64,000 bases of DNA from Alphaproteobacteria bacterium (GTDB taxonomy: Bacteria > Pseudomonadota > Alphaproteobacteria > MPNO01 > UBA2964). A program made the position numbers and the translations under genes. Numbering within the stretch: the first letter of the stretch is position 1; each line of letters starts with the position of its first letter. The notes beneath the pieces were generated by a model, which was given only the letters and a program-made list of their open reading frames with translations, was not told where the DNA came from and did no database searches. The stretch is taken from positions 744,001 through 808,000 of the forward strand of contig WLWZ01000001.1 of the NCBI GenBank assembly GCA_012103315.1, given 5' to 3'. Positions 29,897 through 40,034 of the stretch are shown here, piece after piece.

Positions 29897-30760
29897 ATGA
29901 TCAAAACGATTCTTGCTTGTGTCAGCAGTGGTGATTCAGGTCAGACGGTTCTTGAAACTGTTGGACGAATAGCGACGCGGTTTGACTCCCATATTGAGGT
30001 ATTGCACGTCCGTGCTGATCCGCGTGGCCTCGTTCCTTATACCGGAGAAGGCATGGACGGCTCCATGATCGAGGAGATCATGGAAGTAACCGAGAAAGAA
30101 GGTGGCGAACGTGCTGTCCATGCACGCGAAATATTCGACTCATTCTGTCAATCAAGTGGTATCGCCATCGCAGATGCGCCAAATGGTCAATCCGGCCCGA
30201 CGATATGTTGGCGGGAAGAAAGTGGCCGTGAAGACGAGATCGTCGCCATCCGTGGCCGCTTGTTTGATGTTGTGGCTGTAGGCCGACCTGTAAAAGACTC
30301 AGCGTTGCCATCGCCGATTACGTTGGAAGCAGCACTTCTGGATACCGGGCGTCCGACGCTCGTGGCGTCGCCTGAGTTGCCCGCTAATACTGGCAGCCAC
30401 GTTGCAGTAGCTTGGGAAAGTAGTCCCGAAGCCGCGCATGCAATTGGGGCGGCTATGCCGATTCTTGAGAAGGCCGATAAGGTCACTCTGCTTGCGGCAG
30501 ACCCAGTCGAGCCGCCGTCAATTCCGCCAGAAGAGGGCGTGACCCGGTTGGCGTGGTCCGGTATTGACGCTGAAATTATGCGTTTTGACGTCCAAGAAGA
30601 CGAAATTGGTGCGGCCTATTTGAAACATGCAAAACAGGTGAATGCGGATATGTTAGTTAAAGGCGCCTATTCGCGTAGCCGCGTCCGTCAGATGATTTTA
30701 GGGGGACGTACACGATATATCATCACGGCAACTGAAATTCCGGTCTTGCTTTGCAAGTGA
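29897..30760 (+). CDS. Universal stress protein family protein
   Basis: MIKTILACVSSGDSGQTVLETV; C-terminal MLVKGAYSRSRVRQMILGGRTRYIITATEIPVL. Confidence 0.88.
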   Translation: MIKTILACVSSGDSGQTVLETVGRIATRFDSHIEVLHVRADPRGLVPYTGEGMDGSMIEEIMEVTEKEGGERAVHAREIFDSFCQSSGIAIADAPNGQSGPTICWREESGREDEIVAIRGRLFDVVAVGRPVKDSALPSPITLEAALLDTGRPTLVASPELPANTGSHVAVAWESSPEAAHAIGAAMPILEKADKVTLLAADPVEPPSIPPEEGVTRLAWSGIDAEIMRFDVQEDEIGAAYLKHAKQVNADMLVKGAYSRSRVRQMILGGRTRYIITATEIPVLLCK

Positions 30761-30786
30761 TGAGCTCTTTGGCGTCAAAAAATTGA

Positions 30787-31527
30787 ATGACGGATCCCGT
30801 TAAATCTATAGTTCTGACAGGAGCTAGCCGAGGCATTGGCCATGCAACTGTTAAGAGATTTAGCGATGCCGGCTGGCGCATAATTACGTGTTCTCGGGAA
30901 GATATCCCCGATGATTGCCGACGGGATCCAAATTGGGCGCACCACATTTCAACAGATCTCGCAGATCCGAAAAGTGTCGATGCCTTTGTTAGACAGGCAA
31001 ATGATGTTTTGGGTAACGATGGTCTGCATGCGTTGATAAACAATGCCGCTCAATCGCCTAAGACACCTTATAAAGAACGGTTAGGGTCTCTCAACGGCAG
31101 TCTGGATGATTGGCGCGAAGTCTATGATCTAAATCTTTTTGCGCCTCTTTCACTGGCCCGCGGATTCGCCGCTGCTTTGCATCGGGCAGAAGGATCCATC
31201 GTCAATATTACATCGATCGCCGGTCATGCAATCCATCCGTTTGCAGGATCGGCCTATTCGACTTCGAAATCGGCGCTTTCAGCACTTACTCGTGAGATGG
31301 CAGTTGAGTTTGCTGAGTTGGGTGTGCGGGTGAATGCTGTCGCCCCAGGTGAAATAGCGACTGAAATGATCGGTGCGGAGTATGAGTCGCTTATCCCGCG
31401 AATACCGTTGAACCGAATGGGTACGGCGGATGAAGTTGCTTCGGTTATCTTCCAGCTTTGTGGTGAGGATTTTGGTTACGTGACTGGTTCAGAAATTTTT
31501 GTCACTGGTGGTCAACACCTGTTCTAG
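30787..31527 (+). CDS. SDR-family oxidoreductase
   Basis: VLTGASRGIGHATV; INNAAQSP; GSAYSTSKSALSAL. Confidence 0.92.
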   Translation: MTDPVKSIVLTGASRGIGHATVKRFSDAGWRIITCSREDIPDDCRRDPNWAHHISTDLADPKSVDAFVRQANDVLGNDGLHALINNAAQSPKTPYKERLGSLNGSLDDWREVYDLNLFAPLSLARGFAAALHRAEGSIVNITSIAGHAIHPFAGSAYSTSKSALSALTREMAVEFAELGVRVNAVAPGEIATEMIGAEYESLIPRIPLNRMGTADEVASVIFQLCGEDFGYVTGSEIFVTGGQHLF

Positions 31528-31536
31528 CGGACTACG

Positions 31537-32088
31537 TTAATCCGATGTCAGGCTGGTTTTTAAGCCGCGCAGCCATTCAAGCCTATCTTCGACTTGCCCG
31601 ATGTCGTGATCCAGCCAATCGATCAATAACCCAGGGTCTTCGCTATGATGGCCCCGTAAATCGACGAGTCTGGCAAGTTCTCCTTCGCATGCCTCGATCA
31701 TCATCTCTACCTGATCGCTCTGATCTGAGACATCGAGCAGATGGAGGAAGCGGAATTTTAGGGCGAGAATTAGTTTTGCGACATCATTAACAGGTGGTCG
31801 CACAGCAGCACGCAACAGGGATGCAAGTTCCGAACGCCCGTTTTCTGTGAGTGTCAAAATAGCTTCCGGAATCTCTTCGGTCTCAGTTTCTTCCGTCTCA
31901 ACGAGACCTTCGAAACGCAAAAGTTCGATCGAGGTTCCCATCAAATCGAGCGAAGGGCCGGCGATACGACTCGTAAAATTGCGGACGGCAGCGGCGAGGG
32001 CTGCATAGGTCATCGGTCCACCGGCCAGAATACCGAGGGCGGCGAGACGTACCGCTTCACGCGGAAGAAGAGAATTGTCCTTATACAC
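31537..32088 (-). CDS. PadR-like transcriptional regulator
   Basis: LAALGILAGGPMTYAALAAAVRNF and a long C-terminal helix region; family call tentative. Confidence 0.55.
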   Translation of the reverse strand: MYKDNSLLPREAVRLAALGILAGGPMTYAALAAAVRNFTSRIAGPSLDLMGTSIELLRFEGLVETEETETEEIPEAILTLTENGRSELASLLRAAVRPPVNDVAKLILALKFRFLHLLDVSDQSDQVEMMIEACEGELARLVDLRGHHSEDPGLLIDWLDHDIGQVEDRLEWLRGLKTSLTSD

Positions 32089-32206
32089 GTCGTATGTCCG
32101 AATATCGTCGTTTCAGAGGCATATTATACACCTAATGGGCCTAATATGCGGTGAAATTTCAAGGTAGATGACCTAACAGTTATAAGTCGTCTGACAAATA
32201 CCACGC

Positions 32207-33832
32207 CTAAGCGCTAGGCCGCGTAACCTCTGAGAAAAAGTCATTCCCTTTATCATCGACAACAATGAAAGCAGGGAAATCTTCGACTTCAATGCGCCAG
32301 ACAGCTTCCATGCCGAGCTCTTCATACTCAACGCATTCGACCTTTTTAATGCAGTCCTGTGCCAGGCGCGCTGCTGGACCACCAATTGATCCAAGATAAA
32401 ACCCACCATGCTCTTTGCAGGCATCCGTAACTTGTTTCGACCGGTTACCTTTAGCGAGCATGACAAAACTACCGCCCTGTGCCTGGAAGTCGGCAACATA
32501 CGAATCCATGCGGCCTGCTGTTGTCGGGCCAAATGACCCCGATGCGAAGCCGGTTGGTGTCTTTGCGGGGCCTGCATAGTACACAGGATGATCGCGCATA
32601 TAATCCGGCATCGGTTCACCAGCTTTGAGCCGTTCAGAAATTTTTAGATGTGCAAGGTCGCGTGCGACAATCAGGGAGCCCGTGAGTGCTAGCCGAGTCT
32701 TGATCGGATAGCCGGATAGCGTTTTCCGTATATCGTCCATGGGCTGATTGAGATTGACTGAAACGACCTCCCCGCCCAAGGAGCCTTCTTCAACATCGGG
32801 CATGTACTGCGCGGGATTGGTCTCAAGCTGCTCAAGAAAAATGCCGTCTTTTGTGATTTTGCCGAGCGCTTGTCTATCGGCGGAGCAGGAAACGCCAATG
32901 CCGATGGGCAATGATGCGCCATGCCGGGGGAGCCGGACGACCCGGACATCATGGCAAAAGTATTTCCCACCAAATTGAGCGCCAATTCCCATTTCGCGAG
33001 TCAAAGCTAGGATATGCGCTTCCATTTCGAGGTCACGGAAAGCCTGACCATTTTCATTCCCTTGCGTCGGCAGCCCATCTAGATACCGGGTGCTGGCGAG
33101 TTTTGTCGTTTTAAGATTGAACTCCGCGGAAGTGCCGCCGATAACAATTGCTAAATGATAAGGTGGGCAGGCCGCCGTGCCGAGCAGTCTGATCTGGTCT
33201 TCCAGAAATGAGATGAGTCGGTCAGGATTTAACATGGAGGGGGTTTGTTGAAACAAGAACGACTTGTTTGCCGAACCGCCGCCTTTAGCGATAAACAGGA
33301 ATTTGTAGGCGTCGCCTCCAGTTGCATAGAGTTCGATCTGTGCTGGCAGATTATTGCCGGTGTTTTTTTCTTCATACATCGAGAGTGGTGCGAGCTGTGA
33401 ATAGCGCAGATTGCTCTCCGTAAACGTTTTTGCGACACCCGCTGCCAGGGCGGCTTCGTCATTGCCATCTGTCCAGACATTCTGGCCTTTCTTACCCATG
33501 ATGATGGCGGTACCGGTATCCTGACACATCGGCAGAACGCCACCAGCAGCGATGTTTGCATTCTTCAAAAGATCCCATGCAACGAAATGATCGTTCGGGG
33601 AGGCATCCTCATCATCAAGAATGGCAACGAGTTGTTTGAGATGACCAGGTCGCAGAAAATGGGCGGTATCGTAATATGCTTCGGCAGCTAGTTTGGTTAA
33701 GGCCTCTGTTTCTACGGTCAGTACCTCCGTGCCATTGAGACTGCTCACCCCGACATGGTCAGATGTCAGTTTTCGGTATTCCGGTTCCTCTTGGGCCACA
33801 GGAAACATTTCGTGGTACGTAAAATCCGACAT
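32207..33832 (-). CDS. Class I fumarate hydratase
   Basis: [63 protein letters not shown]. Confidence 0.93.
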   Translation of the reverse strand: MSDFTYHEMFPVAQEEPEYRKLTSDHVGVSSLNGTEVLTVETEALTKLAAEAYYDTAHFLRPGHLKQLVAILDDEDASPNDHFVAWDLLKNANIAAGGVLPMCQDTGTAIIMGKKGQNVWTDGNDEAALAAGVAKTFTESNLRYSQLAPLSMYEEKNTGNNLPAQIELYATGGDAYKFLFIAKGGGSANKSFLFQQTPSMLNPDRLISFLEDQIRLLGTAACPPYHLAIVIGGTSAEFNLKTTKLASTRYLDGLPTQGNENGQAFRDLEMEAHILALTREMGIGAQFGGKYFCHDVRVVRLPRHGASLPIGIGVSCSADRQALGKITKDGIFLEQLETNPAQYMPDVEEGSLGGEVVSVNLNQPMDDIRKTLSGYPIKTRLALTGSLIVARDLAHLKISERLKAGEPMPDYMRDHPVYYAGPAKTPTGFASGSFGPTTAGRMDSYVADFQAQGGSFVMLAKGNRSKQVTDACKEHGGFYLGSIGGPAARLAQDCIKKVECVEYEELGMEAVWRIEVEDFPAFIVVDDKGNDFFSEVTRPSA

Positions 33833-33898
33833 AGCTGATATCCGTTTTAAAATTTGTAGATGGTCCGCGTCACAAAACTCTTTTTGTGCAGCTGCGCG

Positions 33899-34402
33899 TT
33901 ATTTTTTACGAAAACTATCGAGAGCAACTACCGTCCCGTCGTCCGATGCTAATACCGTTGCTGAGTTCTCGTCGTCTGTATCAGCGGTTGTTTCGATCGT
34001 TTCCGCTTCATCGTCTTCGGTCGTCAGTTGCGCAAGACCGGCGCCCTCTTCTTGACCGAACTGCAACCCAAACTTTACCGATGGATCAACAAAGGCGGTC
34101 ACCGCATCGTAAGGGACAAATAGCCGCTCCCGTTTACCGCCAAAGCTTAATGTAACAGCAAATGATTCATCGGTGACATCCAAATCCCAGAACTGGTGCT
34201 CAAGAACGATCGTCATTTCTTCCGGATATTGCACGCCAAGAACCGGAGAAATGTCGACCCCTGCCTTCCGTGTTTCGAAGGTGATATAGAAATTGTGGTC
34301 GCTTGGCAGCCCTTGATCACGCGCGATCTCAAGGGCGTCGCGTAGGACATTGCGCATCGCGCGGTCTACAAGCTTGGCATAGTCGATTATTTCGTCAGTC
34401 AT
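33899..34402 (-). CDS. sspB: SspB-family ClpXP adaptor (alphaproteobacterial type)
   Basis: HNFYITFETRKAGVDISPVLGVQYPEEMTIVLEHQFWDL; RERLFVPYDAVTAFVDPSVKFGLQF; acidic linker and C-terminal ALDSFRKK. Confidence 0.9.
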   Translation of the reverse strand: MTDEIIDYAKLVDRAMRNVLRDALEIARDQGLPSDHNFYITFETRKAGVDISPVLGVQYPEEMTIVLEHQFWDLDVTDESFAVTLSFGGKRERLFVPYDAVTAFVDPSVKFGLQFGQEEGAGLAQLTTEDDEAETIETTADTDDENSATVLASDDGTVVALDSFRKK

Positions 34403-34449
34403 GATGTGTGCAGTTTTACGAGATTTACCCTTGGCACCGCAAGGGTGCA

Positions 34450-34769
34450 GAGACAGACGTCGATATAAGCGTATTAGTATAAGTGGGGGGTATTCTGTTA
34501 CTAGGAACCCCCCGAAACCCTATCCAATTACGCAGCTAGTGCGAAATCTTGAGATGCAACATTATCGTTTGCATTTATAAATTAGCCCGATAACGGCGGT
34601 ACCATGCCGGACGAAAAACCAGTCTTTACACGCGCGTCGATCCTATTTCGCCCCCAAAGACATTCGAGAAAACCCCGAAAGAAAGAAATTGGTGGAGGCG
34701 CCGGGTACCGCCCCCGGGTCCGCATCGCTTATTTCACAAGTCGTTTATCGTCATAGCTGGTTGCCCAGC
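34450..34769 (-). ncRNA. ssrA: Two-piece (circularly permuted) tmRNA; outer ends approximate
   Basis: Minus strand: acceptor piece ending CGCCTCCACCA at 34690; about 34-nt spacer; coding piece starting GGGGGCGAAATAGGATCGACG at 34655. Tag frame 34572-34528 reads ANDNVASQDFALAA-stop. 7-bp acceptor stem with G3-U70. Coding-piece 34465-34471 pairs with acceptor-piece 34726-34732 (ATAAGCG/CGCTTAT). Confidence 0.92.
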
Positions 34770-34775
34770 ACTTCC

Positions 34776-34781
34776 AATATA
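34776..34781 (-). promoter_or_regulatory. Candidate -10 element (TATATT) of ssrA
   Basis: TATATT on the minus strand about 7 nt before a GCTGG-GCAA-CCAGC hairpin that could open the transcript; weak -35 (TTTAAT) 17 bp further upstream. Confidence 0.35.
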
Positions 34782-34841
34782 GGGTGATTCTGCCCTAAAT
34801 TAAAGTTAAACAGCGTCGGCCCCAATATTTCAGAAGTCGGT

Positions 34842-35636
34842 ATGCAACAATATCTAGATCTTATGCGGCTCGTCGTGGAAGAAGGCGCTCACAAGGGTGA
34901 CCGCACCGGGACAGGCACACGCAGTGTATTTGGCCACCAAATGCGGTTTGATCTGTCCGCTGGCTTCCCGTTGGTGACCACCAAAAAATTGCATCTGCGA
35001 TCGATCATCCACGAGCTTTTGTGGTTTCTCGCGGGCGATACAAACATTAAATATCTGAATGAAAATAAGGTCTCAATTTGGGATGAGTGGGCTGATGAGA
35101 ACGGTAATCTTGGTCCTGTGTACGGTGCTCAATGGCGTTCATGGTCAACCGCTGATGGTGGCGCCGTCGACCAGATCAGCCAACTTATTCATGACATTAA
35201 GACCAACCCCGATTCCCGACGATTGATCGTAAGCGCCTGGAATGTTCTCGAAATCGAGAAAATGGCTTTGCCACCTTGCCACTGTTTGTTTCAGTTTTAT
35301 GTGGCAGATGGGAAATTGTCTTGCCAGCTCTATCAACGTAGCGCTGATATTTTCCTCGGCGTTCCTTTCAATATCGCCTCTTATGCGCTCTTCACTTTAA
35401 TGATTGCGCAAGCGACCGGCCTTAAACCCGGTCACTTCGTCCATACTTTTGGCGATGCCCATCTTTATAATAATCATCTGGATCAGGCGGCGGAGCAGTT
35501 GGCACGAGAAACGAGGCCGTTGCCTGAAATGCTTCTGAACCCGGACGTGACGGATATCTTTAAGTTCTCTTATGAAGATTTTGTCCTAGATGGTTACAAT
35601 CCTCATCCACATATCTCAGCGCCTGTGGCAGTCTGA
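34842..35636 (+). CDS. thyA: Thymidylate synthase
   Basis: [61 protein letters not shown]. Confidence 0.98.
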   Translation: MQQYLDLMRLVVEEGAHKGDRTGTGTRSVFGHQMRFDLSAGFPLVTTKKLHLRSIIHELLWFLAGDTNIKYLNENKVSIWDEWADENGNLGPVYGAQWRSWSTADGGAVDQISQLIHDIKTNPDSRRLIVSAWNVLEIEKMALPPCHCLFQFYVADGKLSCQLYQRSADIFLGVPFNIASYALFTLMIAQATGLKPGHFVHTFGDAHLYNNHLDQAAEQLARETRPLPEMLLNPDVTDIFKFSYEDFVLDGYNPHPHISAPVAV

Positions 35637-36152
35637 TTGACGATGCGTCTTTCCCTCATTGTTGCCGTCGCTGAAAACGGAGTGATAGGCCGAGATAACG
35701 ATTTACCGTGGAAGCTCTCGGGTGACTTGAAGCGGTTTAAGACGGTGACGATGGGCAAACCTATTGTCATGGGCCGGAAGACATTTGAGTCAATCGGTCG
35801 TCCTTTGCCGGGGCGCGCGAACATTGTTATGACCCGAGATTCTGACTTTTCAGCTGATGGTATCAACGTGGTACACGATATTGCGAGTGCCGTGGCGGTC
35901 GGAGAAAATGCTGCCAAGGAAAGTGGTGTCGAGGAAATTATGGTGATCGGTGGTGCAAACATATATGCCGCGACACTAGCTGCGGCAGATCGCTTGTATG
36001 TCACCGAAGTTCACAGTGTGATCGAAGGCGATGTTCGGTTTCCAGATATCGACAACGAAATTTGGACGGAAATTTCGCGCGAACACCGCAAGGCTAGCCC
36101 TGGAGAAACCTGTGACTACAGCTTTGTGCAATATGACCGTTGTACGGCGTAA
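35637..36152 (+). CDS. folA: Dihydrofolate reductase
   Basis: LIVAVAENGVIGRDNDLPWKLSGDLKRFKTVTMGKPIVMGRKTFESIGRPLPGR. Confidence 0.97.
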   Translation: MTMRLSLIVAVAENGVIGRDNDLPWKLSGDLKRFKTVTMGKPIVMGRKTFESIGRPLPGRANIVMTRDSDFSADGINVVHDIASAVAVGENAAKESGVEEIMVIGGANIYAATLAAADRLYVTEVHSVIEGDVRFPDIDNEIWTEISREHRKASPGETCDYSFVQYDRCTA

Positions 36153-36230
36153 CACATCACCGTTACTGGCCCTCTAAATTATAATCTGTTAACAAATTCC
36201 GGTAACCATTGGAGTCACTTTAAGTTTCAC

Positions 36231-36779
36231 GTGATATTGGGGGGTTGGGCAATGCGATCCATCCTATCAAGGGTCGTTTTAGGAGGCTGTCTGCTGTTAG
36301 TTAGCAGCTGGAGTGCTGCGGCCATCGCCGGCCAGACTGCACGCCTTTCTTTGCCCAAAGCAGATCGTGTCATTGTTTTGAAATCTGAGCGTCGATTGGT
36401 CCTGATGAAGGGCGATTTTGTCTTGAAGGTGTTTCCGGTCGCCCTGGGCCGCTACCCCAAAGGTCATAAGCAATACCAGGGGGATGCGAAAACACCAGAG
36501 GGCGAATACCTCCTCGATTTCAAACTCAAGAACAGCCAGTTTTATCGGGCAATTAGAGTGAACTACCCAAATGCCAGAGATAAAGCGAGGGCGCGGGCGT
36601 TGGGTAAAGACCCCGGCGGTAAAATCATGATTCACGGTTTGCCCAATAGAATGTCCGCTGACCGTGTCGGTCACCCTTCAATCGATTGGACACAAGGCTG
36701 CATTGCCGTCACTAACCGGCAAATGGATCAAATCTGGAAAATGGTCGATGCCGGAACACCGATCGAAATCCACCCTTAG
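36231..36779 (+). CDS. L,D-transpeptidase (YkuD) family protein
   Basis: Catalytic-like IMIHGLPN...DWTQGCIAVTNRQMDQIW. Confidence 0.9.
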   Translation: MILGGWAMRSILSRVVLGGCLLLVSSWSAAAIAGQTARLSLPKADRVIVLKSERRLVLMKGDFVLKVFPVALGRYPKGHKQYQGDAKTPEGEYLLDFKLKNSQFYRAIRVNYPNARDKARARALGKDPGGKIMIHGLPNRMSADRVGHPSIDWTQGCIAVTNRQMDQIWKMVDAGTPIEIHP

Positions 36780-36791
36780 CGGTAGATCTTG

Positions 36792-39128
36792 TTAGGCTGC
36801 CGACTTCACAGTCTGCAATGCGCGCCAAACTTTTTCCTGAGTTGCTGGCATTTCAATGGGCGGTGCGCCAACACGGTGTAGTGCATCGTTGATCGCGTTC
36901 ATGACCGCGGGCATCGCACCGACGGTGCCTGCTTCTCCAACGCCTTTAACGCCGAGTGGGTTCCTCGCTGTAGGAACTTCGTTGGCAGCAATATCGAACG
37001 CGCAGAAATCATCAGCGCGCGGCATGCAGTAATCCATGAATGACCCCGTGAGGAGTTGGCCGCTTTCCGGATCATAATGAACGTCTTCCATTAGGATCTG
37101 ACCCGCTCCCTGGACGATGCCGCCATGAACCTGCCCGTCAAACAAAAGCGGATTGAGGATCGTGCCCGCATCATCTACGGCCGTATATTTGACGAGTTCG
37201 ACCTTGCCGGTGTCTGTATCGATTTCAATCTCGGCGAGGTGAACCCCATTTGGGTAGGTTGGTAGCTGGCCTTGGCCCATACCGAACTCACCATGTTCAT
37301 AGAGGCCTGGCTCGATGTCCGCAGGAAGCTTGGGCTTCTGGAAGGCGGTCTTCGCAACTTCTTCCAGTGAAATCGTTTTGTCGGTTCCAGCAACCGTAAA
37401 TGTGCCATCGCCATATTCGATGTCGTCATCGGCCGCTTCGAGCAAATGAGCCGCTATTCGTTTGCCTTTTTCAACGATCTTTTCAGCGGCATTGACGACT
37501 GCGGCGCTCACGAAGACGGCACAACGGGCATTAAAAGTACCGACGCCATGCGCGACCTTATCGGTGTCGCCGAAACGGTATTGGACTTTATCAGTGTTGA
37601 TTCCAAGGCTGTCAGCGAGGACCTGTTTAAAGGTGGTGCCATGACCCTGACCGTGATCCATAGCGCCACAAAGCAATGTGATGTTGCCTGATGGGTCGAA
37701 TCTGATTTCCACGTGTTCGAAGTTTGTGCTGGCAACGCCGGTAACTGAGTTCGAAGAGCCCACACCCAAGATTTTGCCGCGGGAAGCACTGTTAACTCTA
37801 CGTTGATCGATGCCGTCATAATCACCTGCCTTCAGGCAATCCTCAAAATTTCGCGGGAAGTCACCGCAATCATAGATGTCACCAAAACAAGTCGTAAACG
37901 GCATTTGGTCGGGGCCAACGGTGTTGCGACGACGCAGTTCAATTGGATCGATCCCCAATTCACGAGCCGCAACGTCGACCATTACCTCAAGGACATAGAC
38001 GGGTTCGGGTTTAGCACCACCGCGATATTGGGCGTTGCCGATCATGTTGGTTAGTCCGCCTGTGACTTTGGCATGGATGGCAGGAATACCATAGACGCCT
38101 GCCAGACCGCCGAGGCCGCCTGTTGCAGTTCTAAGATTACGGTCGTTTCCGAAGTAGGCGCCGATTGGAACCTTTGTATGGGTCCTCAGTCCGAGAAACT
38201 TAAGGTCGGTATCGAGAGCCAATTCGCAATCGACCAAACCACCGCGCGCCTGCTCATCGGTCATGATGCCTTCGGTACGGTCACCGATCCACTTTACGGG
38301 TCTGCTGATTACTTCTGAAGCCCAAAGGGACAGGCTATATTCAGGATGGCAGCCACCTCGGGTGCCAAACCCGCCGCCCATATTGTCGCAAATGACGCGG
38401 AGCTGGGTTTGCGGAATCCCGAAAACTTGGCCAGAAATTTGTTGCCTTATACCATGAACCGATTGGACCGTAGCGCGGAGCGTGTAACGGTCCTCGTAGG
38501 AATCGTAATCGCCGATACAGCCGCGATTTTCCATCGGATTGCCCGTCACACGATTAACGCAAACTCGATGTTTGATGATATGTGCGGCGTTCGACATCGC
38601 AGCATCGGCGGCGGCGGCATCACCTTTTTCAAATGTATAGGCCTCGTTGCTTGGATTGTCGGCCCATATTGCGGGGGCCCCCGGCGCAAAGGCGTCATCC
38701 ACAGACGTCACGACGGGCAGCGCGTCAAAGTCGATCTCGATAAGTTCGGCAGCATCTTTTGCTTGTTCGACGGTTTCTGCCACGATGAAGGCGATTGCTT
38801 CACCGGCATAGCGGACCCGATTCTGCGCTAGCAAAGGCTGCGTGCAGACGAAGCCAGGCGAGCCGTCACTTCGTTTTCCGGGCGCCGCCGGCTTCAATGT
38901 GCCTAAGCCGCGTGCTTTGAGGTCTTCGCCTGTTATAACAGTAAGGACACCTGGAGCAGTCGACGCTGCTGCTGTGTCGATTGACCGAATGTCGGCGTGC
39001 GCCATGGGAGATCTGAACACATAAGCATGCGCTTGCTGAAGGGCGTTTACGTCATCCGTGTAGCGGCCGCGCCCTTGCAGAAGCCTTAGATCCTCTTCAC
39101 GTGGAATAGCTTTGCCAATTTGGTTCAT
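36792..39128 (-). CDS. Xanthine dehydrogenase family molybdopterin-binding (CoxL-like) subunit
   Basis: GRYTDDVNALQQAHAYVFRSPMAHADI; DNMGGGFGTRGGCHPEY; GVKGVGEAGTVGAMPAVMNAINDAL. Confidence 0.9.
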   Translation of the reverse strand: MNQIGKAIPREEDLRLLQGRGRYTDDVNALQQAHAYVFRSPMAHADIRSIDTAAASTAPGVLTVITGEDLKARGLGTLKPAAPGKRSDGSPGFVCTQPLLAQNRVRYAGEAIAFIVAETVEQAKDAAELIEIDFDALPVVTSVDDAFAPGAPAIWADNPSNEAYTFEKGDAAAADAAMSNAAHIIKHRVCVNRVTGNPMENRGCIGDYDSYEDRYTLRATVQSVHGIRQQISGQVFGIPQTQLRVICDNMGGGFGTRGGCHPEYSLSLWASEVISRPVKWIGDRTEGIMTDEQARGGLVDCELALDTDLKFLGLRTHTKVPIGAYFGNDRNLRTATGGLGGLAGVYGIPAIHAKVTGGLTNMIGNAQYRGGAKPEPVYVLEVMVDVAARELGIDPIELRRRNTVGPDQMPFTTCFGDIYDCGDFPRNFEDCLKAGDYDGIDQRRVNSASRGKILGVGSSNSVTGVASTNFEHVEIRFDPSGNITLLCGAMDHGQGHGTTFKQVLADSLGINTDKVQYRFGDTDKVAHGVGTFNARCAVFVSAAVVNAAEKIVEKGKRIAAHLLEAADDDIEYGDGTFTVAGTDKTISLEEVAKTAFQKPKLPADIEPGLYEHGEFGMGQGQLPTYPNGVHLAEIEIDTDTGKVELVKYTAVDDAGTILNPLLFDGQVHGGIVQGAGQILMEDVHYDPESGQLLTGSFMDYCMPRADDFCAFDIAANEVPTARNPLGVKGVGEAGTVGAMPAVMNAINDALHRVGAPPIEMPATQEKVWRALQTVKSAA

Positions 39129-39131
39129 AAT

Positions 39132-40028
39132 TTATACCGTCCTGTAAGTGGCGGTCTCCATCGGTGTGCCATCGCTAGTTGCGCGCCCGGTTTCTACCAT
39201 ATGTTCTAAATGTGCCAGTACCGACCGTGAGGCTGCACCGTGCATCTTTTCTGGTAAATGTTTGTAGAGTCTTCCAACGATTTCGGGAATGGTATGATGG
39301 CCATTATCCAAACATTTCTGAATTTCGCCCTCACGCATCCGACGGTGATTTCGATAGGCACGCGTAAAGGGTTCGGGGTCTGGAATGGAAGGTCCATGCG
39401 CAGGCCAATAAGTTTTTTCGTCGCGCGCGAGACAGACTTCAAGGCTCGAAAAATACTCCGCCATGTTGCCGTCGGGTGGCGAGACGACCGTGGTATTCCA
39501 GCTCATAATATGGTCGCCAGTAAACAGAATGTCCTCTTCTGCTAGGGCAAAACACATGTGGTTCGACATATGGCCAGGCGTATGGACGGCTTCTAACGAC
39601 CAGCCGTCTCCTTCGACGACTGTCCCGTTTTCCAGCACATGATCCGGGGTGAAATCATATTGAATGGACTCCGCTGTTTTTACGCCAGTTGGGATTTCTC
39701 TTGGGATAGCACCATGAACCTCTCCGCCTAGCTTTTCTTTGAGGGGGGTAACGCCTGGCGAATGGTCGTGATGGGTGTGGGTAACAAGGATGTTTTCGAC
39801 GGTTTCCCTACCCAAGGCTTTGACCAAAGCGGATGTTTGTTCTTCCAGTAGCGGGCCGGGGTCAATAACAGCAACGCGCCCGTGTCCCACGATATATGTA
39901 TTTGTCCCATGGAAAGTGAAGCCACTTGGGTTCCGCGCGACGAGGCGACGAACCAGCGGGGTCACTTGCTGGACTTCGCCATATTCAAACTCCATGCGTT
40001 TGCGGAACGGAATCGTGGCTTCGGTCAT
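39132..40028 (-). CDS. MBL-fold metallo-hydrolase (LACTB2-like)
   Basis: ILVTHTHHDHSPGVTPLK; HTPGHMSNHMCFAL; LFTGDHIMSW. Confidence 0.88.
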   Translation of the reverse strand: MTEATIPFRKRMEFEYGEVQQVTPLVRRLVARNPSGFTFHGTNTYIVGHGRVAVIDPGPLLEEQTSALVKALGRETVENILVTHTHHDHSPGVTPLKEKLGGEVHGAIPREIPTGVKTAESIQYDFTPDHVLENGTVVEGDGWSLEAVHTPGHMSNHMCFALAEEDILFTGDHIMSWNTTVVSPPDGNMAEYFSSLEVCLARDEKTYWPAHGPSIPDPEPFTRAYRNHRRMREGEIQKCLDNGHHTIPEIVGRLYKHLPEKMHGAASRSVLAHLEHMVETGRATSDGTPMETATYRTV

Positions 40029-40034
40029 AAGGGG

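Noticed and set aside
32173-32619. 148-aa minus-strand ORF overlapping the fumarase C-terminus
   Set aside because: Alternative frame of a clear fumarase; low-complexity, no homology features recognised.
34842-36152. thyA-folA pair as a possible mobile or phage-derived cassette
   Set aside because: thyA-folA adjacency is ordinary in bacterial chromosomes and no mobile-element genes are nearby.
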